A DNA stretch of 64,000 bases from Thermophilibacter gallinarum (GTDB lineage: Bacteria > Actinomycetota > Coriobacteriia > Coriobacteriales > Atopobiaceae), in contig NZ_JADCJZ010000001.1 of assembly GCF_014982725.1 (NCBI RefSeq), positions 124,001 through 188,000 of the forward strand, written 5' to 3'. The position numbers were made by a program, and so were the translations under genes. Of the stretch, positions 17,027 to 24,374 are shown piece by piece (position 1 is the first letter of the stretch; the number at the start of each line of letters is the position of its first letter). The notes beneath the pieces are model-generated. The model ran no database searches. It was not told the origin of the DNA and saw only the letters and a list, made by a program, of their open reading frames with translations.

Positions 17027-18901
17027 CTAGAACCCCGACCCCACCATGCCGCCGGGGCCGGCGAGCGCGATCGCCGCGCCCGTGAAGACCGCGACGGCCA
17101 TCACCATGGCGACGACGGACAGCGTAAAGCCCGACGTCTCCTTGTTGGCCTCGTCGCGCGCGCGAAGGACGCCCAGGTAGACCGGGGTAAGCGCGAAGGA
17201 TACGAAGATGCTCGCCGCCGCGGCGAAGCCTCCGGTCACCAGGGCGTCGCCAAGGCTGCCTTCGAAGAGCCCCGCCGTCGGAACCGCCGGCGACATGATC
17301 ACGTTCATGAGCGCGATCACGATAAGGGCGAGAAGGACCGCCAGCGCCACTCCCATGCCTACGCCCTTGAACGTGAAGCCCAGCATGGAGGGCGAGTCCT
17401 CGTCGTCGGGGTCGTTCTCAAGGAAGAAGTTGGTCACGTAGGAGATGGAGTCGTCCGCGAGCACGAGCGCCACGGCGAGCGGAATCGCTATGGTGAGCGT
17501 CTCGGCCAGCGTGAGATGGCCGCCCACGGCCAGCGCCAGCGCCACCACGCCGAGCGCCCACAGGACCACCCACACGTTGCGGCGCACGAGCCAGATGAGC
17601 GTGCTCGCGTGCCCGGAGTCCTCGCCGTCCGCGGAGCCGCCGGCGACGCGCAGGTCCTCGGCGTGCTCCTCCTCTAGGACGTCGAGCGCGTCGTCGACGG
17701 TGACGATGCCCAAGAGGCGCCCCTCGTCGTTCACGACGGGCATGGCCAGCAGGTTGTACTTGGCGATGTCCTCGGCCACGTCCTCCTGGTCGTCCTCGGG
17801 GCTCGCGGTCACGAGGTCGGCGGTGGCGAGCTCGGCCAGGCGCGTCTCGGGCGCGGCCACGATCAGCGCGTTCAGCGTGACGACGCCGGTGAGCTTGCGC
17901 TCCCCGTCCACGAGGTAGACGTAGCGCACGGACTCGAAGTCCTCGTCCAGGCCGCGCAGCATCTCCACGGCGTCGGCCACGGTGGCGTCCTCGGCGACGG
18001 TCGCCACCTCGGAGGTCATGATGCGGCCCGCGGTGTTCTCGCGGTAGCCGAGCAGCTGGCGGATCGCGCGCTGCTCCTGGACGCCCATCAGGCGCAGGAG
18101 CTTCTCGGCCTTGTCGTAGTCGAGCTCGGAGACGAGCTCAGCGGCGTCGTCCGGGTCCATCTCGGAGAGGATGCGCGAGGCGTCGGTCTCGTTCATCGTG
18201 CCCATGAGCTCGGCGGCCATAGCGTCGTCGTCGAACTCCGCCATCGCGCCGGCGCGCTGCTCGTCGTCAAGCTGGGCGAAGACCTGGCCGCGCAGGCGCG
18301 GGTCCAGCCGCTCGATGATGTCCGCGATGTCGGCGGGGTGCATGTCGTCGAGCGTCTTGTGGGAGACGGAGAGCTTGACGTTGGAGAGGTCGCGCTCGAC
18401 CAGGTCCATGTAGCTCCACGCGATGATCTTCTCGGGCAGGGGGTGGCCGAAGGTCTTGGCCAGGCGCAGCGCCACACGCTCGAGGGCGGGGTGCAGGCTG
18501 CGCAGGAGGCCGCGCGCGCCCACCTCCGCGCCCAGCAGGCGCAGCTGGGTCGAGCTCGTGTCCGAGAGCTTGAGGTCGTTCACGCGCACGACGCGCATGC
18601 CGTGGGTGTCCACGATCTGCTTGTTCAGGATGTCGCGGGCGAGCAGGACCTCGTCCGGCTGCAGGTACGAGAAGCGCAGGTCGGTGGACGTGACCTTGAG
18701 GCGGACCTCGGACTCGTCGTAGGTGTCCACGTACTTGCGCCAGGAGATCATGATGGGTGTGCGGCCGGGGCCCATGAAGGCCAGGCTCGTGATGCGGGGG
18801 AAGACCTCGCCCGTGGCGATGCCCAGGTCGGAGACCGTGCCGACCTTCTCGCCGTCGGCGTCAAGAACGGGGTTGCCCAGGAGTTGGGACAGGTAGATCA
18901 T
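17027..18901 (-). CDS. PRC-barrel / MgtE_N / CBS membrane protein, MgtE-like
   Basis: 624 residues. Order: PRC-barrel-like region (about 1-140), MgtE N-terminal superhelix with repeated 'LDPRLRGQVFAQL' and 'MDPDDAAELVSEL' units (about 185-285), two CBS domains (about 290-415), then about five membrane segments (435-620). The MgtE cytosolic part senses Mg2+. The membrane part lacks the GGNxGxQ-type pore signature, so it may be a Mg2+-sensing partner of the adjacent NRAMP-like transporter and not a channel itself. Start ATG 18901 with AAGGAG five bases upstream; that site is complementary to an upstream leader sequence. Confidence 0.82.
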   Translation of the reverse strand: MIYLSQLLGNPVLDADGEKVGTVSDLGIATGEVFPRITSLAFMGPGRTPIMISWRKYVDTYDESEVRLKVTSTDLRFSYLQPDEVLLARDILNKQIVDTHGMRVVRVNDLKLSDTSSTQLRLLGAEVGARGLLRSLHPALERVALRLAKTFGHPLPEKIIAWSYMDLVERDLSNVKLSVSHKTLDDMHPADIADIIERLDPRLRGQVFAQLDDEQRAGAMAEFDDDAMAAELMGTMNETDASRILSEMDPDDAAELVSELDYDKAEKLLRLMGVQEQRAIRQLLGYRENTAGRIMTSEVATVAEDATVADAVEMLRGLDEDFESVRYVYLVDGERKLTGVVTLNALIVAAPETRLAELATADLVTASPEDDQEDVAEDIAKYNLLAMPVVNDEGRLLGIVTVDDALDVLEEEHAEDLRVAGGSADGEDSGHASTLIWLVRRNVWVVLWALGVVALALAVGGHLTLAETLTIAIPLAVALVLADDSISYVTNFFLENDPDDEDSPSMLGFTFKGVGMGVALAVLLALIVIALMNVIMSPAVPTAGLFEGSLGDALVTGGFAAAASIFVSFALTPVYLGVLRARDEANKETSGFTLSVVAMVMAVAVFTGAAIALAGPGGMVGSGF

Positions 18902-18902
18902 T

Positions 18903-18950
18903 CGTGCTCCTTACGTGCGTCGCGTCGGCGCGCCCGCTCGCGGGAGCACG
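18903..18950 (-). promoter_or_regulatory. Shine-Dalgarno-sequestering hairpin before the MgtE-like gene
   Basis: In the transcript, CGTGCTCC (18950-18943) is a perfect complement of GGAGCACG (18910-18903), which contains the Shine-Dalgarno of the MgtE-like gene. The alternative GCACG at about 18919-18915 could instead pair with the same CGTGC and leave the ribosome site free. This is the layout expected of translational control. Complementarity is seen; regulation is inferred. Confidence 0.6.
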
Positions 18951-18957
18951 CCGCAGG

Positions 18958-18984
18958 TCATCGACTGTGAGGTCGAGGTTTCAT
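18958..18984 (-). CDS. eight-codon leader ORF MKPRPHSR upstream of magnesium operon
   Basis: ATG at 18984, stop TGA at 18960-18958, peptide MKPRPHSR with two prolines and two arginines. A strong ribosome-binding site TAGGAG lies ten bases upstream. The ORF ends eight bases before the strand that can mask the Shine-Dalgarno of the MgtE-like gene. In enterobacteria the Mg2+ transporter mgtA is preceded by a short Pro/Arg-rich ORF, mgtL, whose translation sets expression. The analogy is inference; the ORF, its ribosome site and spacing are seen. Confidence 0.6.
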   Translation of the reverse strand: MKPRPHSR

Positions 18985-19018
18985 GCGGACCTTTCTCCTA
19001 GGTGGATTTGTCGGCTGT

Positions 19019-19024
19019 ATTGTA
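19019..19024 (-). promoter_or_regulatory. probable -10 element of the magnesium operon
   Basis: TACAAT on the minus strand, giving a leader of roughly 110 bases that contains the eight-codon ORF. No good -35 is seen; upstream lies a family A repeat. Confidence 0.45.
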
Positions 19025-19050
19025 GCCCAAGCGCGCGGCGTGCGCCGCCC

Positions 19051-19161
19051 GGGTTAGAACAACGTCATCGTCCCCGTTTCGGCGGGCTTCTGGGTTAAAA
19101 CCACCTCATCGTCCGCGTTGAATCGCGGCAGCGAAGGGGGACGATGCGGTCGTTTTAACCC
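19051..19161. repeat. nested palindromic repeat, family A copy 4 (three arms)
   Basis: Forward arms from 19051 and 19092, one reversed arm at 19136-19161. The outer reversed arm is missing, but the CGGCGAGAAGGACG string that normally precedes it remains at 19167-19180. Confidence 0.8.
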
Positions 19162-19192
19162 GCGTGTCGCGCACGGCGAGAAGGACGCGCCC

Positions 19193-19759
19193 CTAGAACC
19201 TCGCCCAGGGGAGCTCCTGCTCCGTGCGACCATGGCGCCCGGACTCCAGGCTCATGCGCGGACGGTAGCGCATGCCGCCGATCTTGCTGCCGGGGAAGGT
19301 CGTGACCAGGCTGTTGTACTCGCGGACCCGGGCGTCGTAGCCCTTGCGGGCGTGCGCCAGCGTGTTCTCGGCCTCGGCGATTCCGGACATGAGCTCGACC
19401 AGCTCGGGCCTGGTCATGAGCGTCGCGGAGCGCTCGGCGACGGCAAAGACGTCGCGCAGCGCCACGGTGAGCGCCTCCGAGGCGGCGAGCTTGTCGGCGG
19501 GCTTCTTGGCCTCGACCACGGCTGCGCGCGCCGTCGAGACCGCGGCGAGTATGTCGGAGCTTGCGGCGCCGTGCTCGCCGAGCCGCGCCTCGAGCGTGCG
19601 GACCAGCTCGTCGCGGGCCGCGAGCTGGCGCTCGACGACCTTCCAGGCGTCCTCGCACTTGTTGTCCGCTCCGATGATGTTGAGGTAGGTGCGGGTGTAG
19701 ACCATGACGACGGCGATGAGCAGCAGCCCGACCAAGAGGATCACGACGATGGGGTCCAC
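19193..19759 (-). CDS. LemA family protein
   Basis: LemA-type protein: one N-terminal membrane helix followed by a long helical domain facing the cytoplasm or cell surface; function unknown. From the GTG at 19759 it is 188 residues. That start is favoured because AAGGGAG lies five bases upstream, and a TTG at 19783 would lie against the tRNA. Seen: helix 'VVILLVGLLLIAVVMVYTR', then NIIGADNKCEDAWKVVERQL and the terminal 'YNSLVTTFPGSKIGGM', typical of LemA. Confidence 0.88.
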   Translation of the reverse strand: MDPIVVILLVGLLLIAVVMVYTRTYLNIIGADNKCEDAWKVVERQLAARDELVRTLEARLGEHGAASSDILAAVSTARAAVVEAKKPADKLAASEALTVALRDVFAVAERSATLMTRPELVELMSGIAEAENTLAHARKGYDARVREYNSLVTTFPGSKIGGMRYRPRMSLESGRHGRTEQELPWARF

Positions 19760-19784
19760 GCCCGCTCCCTTCAAGAGGCGCAAA

Positions 19785-19877
19785 TGGCGGAGGAGGAGGG
19801 ATTCGAACCCTCGGAACGGGGGTTGCCCGCTCGACGGTTTTCAAGACCGCTGCATTCAACCGCTCTGCCACTCCTCC
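19785..19877 (-). tRNA. tRNA-Ser (anticodon TGA)
   Basis: 93 bases with a class II long variable arm. Acceptor GGAGGAG/CTCCTCC, anticodon loop CTTGAAA, T-arm GAGGGTTCGAATCCCTC, encoded CCA end. Confidence 0.96.
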
Positions 19878-19936
19878 GAGTGCGCAAGCACTAGTATCCT
19901 ACCCCATGTAAACCACGCGAGGCTCGGGAGGAATCG

Positions 19937-20419
19937 TTGGCCGAGAACAACGGCGTCGCCGAGAAGGACGACGAGCGGTACATGCGCCTGGCGCTCGAGG
20001 AGGCGGAGATCGCCGCCGCGGAGGGCGAGGTGCCCATCGGAGCGGTGGTGGTCTGCGACGGCGAGGTCGTCGCCCGCGCCCACAACCGTCGCGAGACCGA
20101 CGCCGACCCGTCGGCCCACGCCGAGTTCGCGGCCATGGTGGCCGCCGCCCGGGCGCTGGGGCGCTGGCGGCTCACGGGCTGCACGGTCTACGTGACGCTG
20201 GAGCCGTGCCTCATGTGCGCGGGCCTCATGGTGAACGCGCGCGTGGACCGCTGCGTGTACGGCGCCGCCGACCCCAAGGGCGGTGCGGTGGGCACGCTCT
20301 ACGACGTGAGCCACGACGAGCGGCTCAACCACGAGTTCGAGGTCACGTCCGGCGTGCTCGCGGACGAGGCGGCCACGCTGCTGCGCGACTTCTTCCGGGC
20401 GCGCCGCGCCAAAAGGTAG
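19937..20419 (+). CDS. tadA: tRNA(adenine34) deaminase
   Basis: Zinc deaminase that makes inosine at the wobble position of tRNA-Arg(ACG). 160 residues; TTG start with GGGAGGA four bases upstream. Zinc and catalytic residues are in 'HAEFAAM' (His and Glu) and PCLMCAGLM (two Cys). The substrate-fit segment 'RVDRCVYGAADPKGGAVGTL' is typical. Stands alone between a divergent tRNA-Ser and the convergent lsr-linked genes. Confidence 0.96.
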   Translation: MAENNGVAEKDDERYMRLALEEAEIAAAEGEVPIGAVVVCDGEVVARAHNRRETDADPSAHAEFAAMVAAARALGRWRLTGCTVYVTLEPCLMCAGLMVNARVDRCVYGAADPKGGAVGTLYDVSHDERLNHEFEVTSGVLADEAATLLRDFFRARRAKR

Positions 20420-20452
20420 CGCGCCGGGGGGCGCTCGGCACCCTCGGCGCGC
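20419..20452. terminator. possible bidirectional terminator hairpin
   Basis: GCGCGCCG (20419-20426) pairs with CGGCGCGC (20445-20452) between the convergent ends of tadA and the DJ-1 gene. No T-run on either side, so the call is weak. Confidence 0.35.
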
Positions 20453-20475
20453 CTATGGTCGTCCGCTGCGCCCGC

Positions 20476-21033
20476 CTACGCGGTCAGGGCGTCCTTGATG
20501 CCGCCGACGAAGGCGTCCAGGTCGCACGGGAGGCGGGAGCTGACGAGCTTCCAGCCGTCCTTCTCCTCCACGACGAGCTCCTGGTCAAGGTAGGTGCCGC
20601 CGGCGTTCTTGAGGTCCTGGACGATGAACGGGCAGCTCGTGAGCGTGCGCCCCTCGACGAGCCCGGCGTTCACGAGGAGCCACGGCCCGTGGCAGATCGC
20701 GGCGATGGTCTTGCCGGCGCGCGCGAAGCCCTGGGCGAGGCAGATCGCCGCGTCGTCGATGCGCAGGCGGTCCATGTTGCAGGTGCCGCCCGGAATGACC
20801 AGCAGGTCGTAGTCCTCGACCTTGGCGTCGCGGTAGGCCAGGTCGGGCTCGATCACCTTGCCGGGGTAGCGGTCCTCGGTGAAGCACTCGACCGGGGCCG
20901 CCTCGGTCGCGGCAAAGTCGACGGTGGCGCCGTCCTCCCGCAGCGCCTCGAGCGGCGTCATGAGCTCGACCTGCTCGACGCCCCAGTTGCCCGCGATGAT
21001 GAGGACCCTCTTGCCCTCAAGCTCTGCAGCCAT
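20476..21033 (-). CDS. DJ-1/PfpI family protein, linked to the AI-2 locus
   Basis: 185 residues of the DJ-1/PfpI class I glutamine amidotransferase-like fold. The nucleophile Cys is in 'AAICHGPWLL' (about residue 114), and the partner Glu probably in 'WGVEQVEL'. DJ-1 relatives act as proteases, glyoxalases or deglycases on reactive carbonyls. Last gene of a leftward run lsrR-lsrK-cupin-DJ-1. AI-2 precursors are reactive dicarbonyls, so a role in handling AI-2 breakdown products is plausible but unproven. Confidence 0.85.
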   Translation of the reverse strand: MAAELEGKRVLIIAGNWGVEQVELMTPLEALREDGATVDFAATEAAPVECFTEDRYPGKVIEPDLAYRDAKVEDYDLLVIPGGTCNMDRLRIDDAAICLAQGFARAGKTIAAICHGPWLLVNAGLVEGRTLTSCPFIVQDLKNAGGTYLDQELVVEEKDGWKLVSSRLPCDLDAFVGGIKDALTA

Positions 21034-21075
21034 GTTGCTCCTCTCGAAATGATGAAAAGGGACCTTCCTCGTTCG

Positions 21076-21435
21076 TCAGTAGACGGGGTTCTCGACCTCG
21101 ACCTTGTCGACCTCCTGGTAGGGGGCCAGCGTCGAGACCATCTTCACCGGCTTGTCGTACGCGTTCTTGACGTAGTGGACCTCGCCCGGGCCGACGTGGA
21201 TGAGGTCGCCCTCCTTGAGCGAGTGGACCACGCCGTCGACCACGACGTCGACCTGGCCCTCGAGCACGAAGAAGTTCTCCTCCATGACGTTGTGGTAGTG
21301 CGCCTGGAAGTCCTGGCCGGGCTGGAACTGCACCAGGGCGAAGTTCATGCGCGGGCCCTTCATCAGGTACTTGGGGCCCGAGTCGCCGAAGCGATACTCG
21401 AAGTCGTTCTCGTTCACCACGAAGCTCTCTGCCAT
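21076..21435 (-). CDS. cupin-domain protein, linked to the AI-2 locus
   Basis: 119 residues, a single cupin barrel. The first metal motif is 'AHYHNVMEENFFVLEG' (two His and a Glu), the second 'HVGPGEVHYV' with a His. Small cupins often act as metal-dependent sugar isomerases or enolases. It lies 51 bases after lsrK and 42 before the DJ-1 gene, so all are probably one transcript. LsrG, the phospho-AI-2 isomerase, is missing from this locus, so the cupin is the natural candidate replacement. Confidence 0.85.
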   Translation of the reverse strand: MAESFVVNENDFEYRFGDSGPKYLMKGPRMNFALVQFQPGQDFQAHYHNVMEENFFVLEGQVDVVVDGVVHSLKEGDLIHVGPGEVHYVKNAYDKPVKMVSTLAPYQEVDKVEVENPVY

Positions 21436-21486
21436 GTTCCTGTCCTCTCTGTGAAATCGTTGTCGAGAAAAACCACGGGGCCGGGC

Positions 21487-23058
21487 CTACAGGCCGGGGG
21501 CCCTCCACATGCTCTTGGTGACGCCCGCCTCGGAGAGCTCGAACTGCTTGGCGTAGACCTCGCGCCACAGCCGGTAGAGCTGCTCGTAGACGTCCTTGTT
21601 GTCGGGGTTGGGCTCGAAGGTGCGGTCCCAGCGCACCACCTGGCGCGCGCCCTCGGAGATGCTCGGGTACAGGCCGACCCCGTAGCCCGCAAGCACGGCC
21701 GCGCCGAGCGCCGTGGCCTCCTTGACCTCGGGGACCTTGACGCGCTTGCCGGTGACGTCGGCCAGGATCTGCGCCCACAGCGGGCTCTTGGCCGCGCCGC
21801 CCGCGAAGACCAGCTCCTCGGGCTCGTTGCCGGTGGCCTCGCGCACGAGCTCGATGTGCCCGCGGACGAGAAGGGCCGTGTTCTCCAGGATCGCCCGGTA
21901 GAACGTGTACTTGTCAAAGCGCTCGGGGTCGAGCTCGAAGTTGGTGAAGGTGGGCGCCGCGTGCGTCCAGTGGATGTAGTTCATGACGTCGGAGAAGCAG
22001 CAGACCATGCCGTGGCTGCCCGCGGGGACCTTCTCGGCGCGCTCGTTCATCACGTCGTAGACGTCGCGGCCGGTGGCGTCCGCCTCGGCCTTCTCCGCCT
22101 GGCAGAAGCCGTCGCGGAACCAGCGCATGACCAGGCCCGGCTTGAAGGCGAGGGCCTCGTACTGCCAGGTGCCGGGGGCGGCGGCGCAGTTGACGCGCAC
22201 GCGGCAGCCCGGGTCGGTGGCACCGGAGTCGGTGTTGAACTCGTACTGCCAGAAGCTGCCGCCGAAGACCGCCGCCTCGCCGGGGAGCACCGCGCCGACG
22301 CCGATCATGCCGAGCTGGCAGTCGCCGCCGCCGACGACGACCGGCGTGCCCTCGGCGAGCCCGGTATCGGCCGCGCCGCGCGCGTTCACGGAGCCGGCGA
22401 CCTCGCCGCACTCGCGGACGGGCCCGAAGATGTCGGTGCGCAGGCCGCAGCGCTCGGCGATCGAGGGGTCCCAGTCGCGCCTCTTGAGGTCCATGATGCC
22501 GGTCGTGGAGCCGTTCGAGGGCTCGACGGCCAGGTCGCCCGTGAGCTTGTAGATGAGCCAGTCGTTGAACATGCCGATGCGCGCGGTCCTCTCGTAGACC
22601 TCCGGCATCTTGTTCTTGACCCACAGCAGGCGCGGCAGGGCGCCCAGCGCGTAGGTCTGGCCGCTCTCGAGGTAGATCTCGCGCTCGAGGTCCGGGTTCA
22701 TGGCGATGAGCTGGCCCACCTCGTCGTCGGAGCGGGCGTCCACGTTGGCGCAGGCCCAGATCTCATTGCCCTCGGCGTCGTAGAGGAGGATGCCCTCGCG
22801 CATGCAGGTCGTGGAGACCGCGGCGATGGCCTCGGGCGCCACGCCGGTCTTGGCCAGGACCTCGCGCACGCAGCTGCTCGCGAGCTCCCAGTTGTGCCCC
22901 CAGTCAAAGTCCATGCTGCCCGGCCAGCGCGGGTCCTCGCGGTGCGTCCACTCCTTCTGGACCACGCCGACCTGCGTGCCGTCGACGGCAAAGATCACGG
23001 CGCGCACGCTTCCGGTGCCCGCGTCCATGGCGAGCAGGTACTTCTCGGTTTCGCTCAT
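21487..23058 (-). CDS. lsrK: autoinducer-2 kinase
   Basis: FGGY-type kinase that phosphorylates imported AI-2 (DPD). 523 residues from the ATG at 23058, with GGAGG five bases upstream. Close to E. coli LsrK over its length: AMDAGTGSVRAVIF, STTCMREGILLYD, 'EIWACANVDARSD', 'TPVVVGGGDCQLG', 'EELVFAGGAAKSPLWAQILA', 'EATALGAAVLAG', and the end SMWRAPGL. It follows lsrR by 57 bases and precedes the cupin and DJ-1 genes. Together with LsrR, ACDB and F this is a full Lsr-type uptake system. Confidence 0.95.
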   Translation of the reverse strand: MSETEKYLLAMDAGTGSVRAVIFAVDGTQVGVVQKEWTHREDPRWPGSMDFDWGHNWELASSCVREVLAKTGVAPEAIAAVSTTCMREGILLYDAEGNEIWACANVDARSDDEVGQLIAMNPDLEREIYLESGQTYALGALPRLLWVKNKMPEVYERTARIGMFNDWLIYKLTGDLAVEPSNGSTTGIMDLKRRDWDPSIAERCGLRTDIFGPVRECGEVAGSVNARGAADTGLAEGTPVVVGGGDCQLGMIGVGAVLPGEAAVFGGSFWQYEFNTDSGATDPGCRVRVNCAAAPGTWQYEALAFKPGLVMRWFRDGFCQAEKAEADATGRDVYDVMNERAEKVPAGSHGMVCCFSDVMNYIHWTHAAPTFTNFELDPERFDKYTFYRAILENTALLVRGHIELVREATGNEPEELVFAGGAAKSPLWAQILADVTGKRVKVPEVKEATALGAAVLAGYGVGLYPSISEGARQVVRWDRTFEPNPDNKDVYEQLYRLWREVYAKQFELSEAGVTKSMWRAPGL

Positions 23059-23115
23059 TTCGGCCTCCTGCCTTCGGTCCGTTTCCGTCATAGCCTTGCC
23101 GCTCGTCGCCGGCCG

Positions 23116-24039
23116 TCAGGCCCCGTCGTACGCGAGCAGCTTCCGTGCCGTGTCCCCGTCGGTGATGAGCACGTTGAGGTATCCGGCGCCGAGGACCGCG
23201 CGGATGGCCGCGACCTTCTCGCCGCCTGCCGCCACGCCCACGACGTTGCGCATCCTGCGCAGATTGTCGAGGCTCGTGCTCACGATGCGGCTCTCTATGG
23301 TGGTGTCTATGGGCTCGCCGTCGGCGTCCACGAAGTGCGTGAGGATGTCGCCCACGGCCCCCTTCATCTTGAGCAGGGCGAGCTCGTTCTTGCCCAGGAT
23401 GCCGTTTCGCTGGATCGTGGCGTTCTCGTCCCCGCCGCCGATGCCGACGATGCTCATGTCGGCGTACTCCGTCATGCGGTAGACGTCGCGGATTGTCGGC
23501 TCGTCGAGAAGCGCGTCGCGCAGCTCGGGGGAGGAGACCACGAGGGGGGCGGGCGTGAGGTACAGGCGCAGCCCAAAGACCTCGGAGGAGATCTTGGGCA
23601 GGTAGTAGCTCACGCCGCCGGTGAGGCTCACGATGTTGAGGGAGCTGCCGCGACCGCTCGCCAGGTGGTTGAGCACGAGGCTCATCGTGTCGCCGTATCC
23701 GATGTTGAGGTAGCCGTCGGGGCGCAGGTGGTCGGTGACGTACATCGCCGCGGCCCGCGCGAGGCTGTCGCGCACGTCCGAGCCCGCGGCCGGCGTCGGG
23801 ATGATGAAGGCGTCGTCCAGGCCGAAGCGCTCGATGATCTGGCGCTCGACCTGCATGCGCTCGGCGTCGTCCTGGCGGAAGATGAACTGGATGACCCCCT
23901 GCTCGCGGGCCTCCTCCAGAAGGCGGATGACCTTCGCGCGCGAGACGCCCAGCATGCCCGAGATCTGCTGCTGGGTGTAGCCCTCCATGTAGTAGTACCA
24001 CGCGGCCTTGAGGACCAGCGGGTACCCGGCTTCGCTCAT
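23116..24039 (-). CDS. lsrR: SorC/DeoR-family transcriptional regulator LsrR
   Basis: 307 residues from ATG 24039 (AAGGAG upstream). N-terminal HTH 'GYTQQQISGMLGVSRAKVIRLL' and a C-terminal SorC sugar-binding domain. LsrR represses the lsr operon until phospho-AI-2 binds; divergent placement next to lsrA supports this. Typical SorC segments seen include 'LNIGYGDTMSLVLNHL', IGGGDENATI and 'NVVGVAAGGEKVAAI'. Confidence 0.92.
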   Translation of the reverse strand: MSEAGYPLVLKAAWYYYMEGYTQQQISGMLGVSRAKVIRLLEEAREQGVIQFIFRQDDAERMQVERQIIERFGLDDAFIIPTPAAGSDVRDSLARAAAMYVTDHLRPDGYLNIGYGDTMSLVLNHLASGRGSSLNIVSLTGGVSYYLPKISSEVFGLRLYLTPAPLVVSSPELRDALLDEPTIRDVYRMTEYADMSIVGIGGGDENATIQRNGILGKNELALLKMKGAVGDILTHFVDADGEPIDTTIESRIVSTSLDNLRRMRNVVGVAAGGEKVAAIRAVLGAGYLNVLITDGDTARKLLAYDGA

Positions 24040-24374
24040 CCCGTCTCCTTTGTGGATAGGATGGACATTTGTCATACATCAATACAAAAGTACGATTTGG
24101 ATATACCGCGAGCATACAGCCGTGTCAATGGGGATGGACGAGAAAACGGTAAAGGGTTGCTTTGGATTGGCGAGTAGAGCAGGCGTTCTCGAAATGTGTG
24201 AAACGACGCGCACAATGCTGAACAAATGCCCGACCACTGAGCAAAAATGAACCGTTCACCGCACGCACGTTACCGCTCGCCCCCCGTGCGCTATGGGTGG
24301 GGCGGGCGTATGGATATCGTCACCTATAACAGCGTTGCTGTCTCATGCGTCCGTCTGTGAGGAGGGGAGACATA
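24040..24374. promoter_or_regulatory. lsrR/lsrA divergent promoter region
   Basis: 335 non-coding, relatively A+T-rich bases. A perfect palindrome TGAAC-C-GTTCA (24248-24258) resembles the half-sites reported for E. coli LsrR boxes and is preceded by a related TGAACAAAT near 24222. Near lsrR, TTTGT...ACAAA spans 24067-24087. TATAAC at 24325-24330 may be the lsrA -10. Operator roles are inferred. Confidence 0.5.

Noticed and set aside
18902-19050. M-box (ykoK) or other magnesium riboswitch before the MgtE-like gene
   Set aside because: The leader is only about 110 bases and I could not find the M-box conserved core; the small ORF with masking hairpin explains the sequence better.
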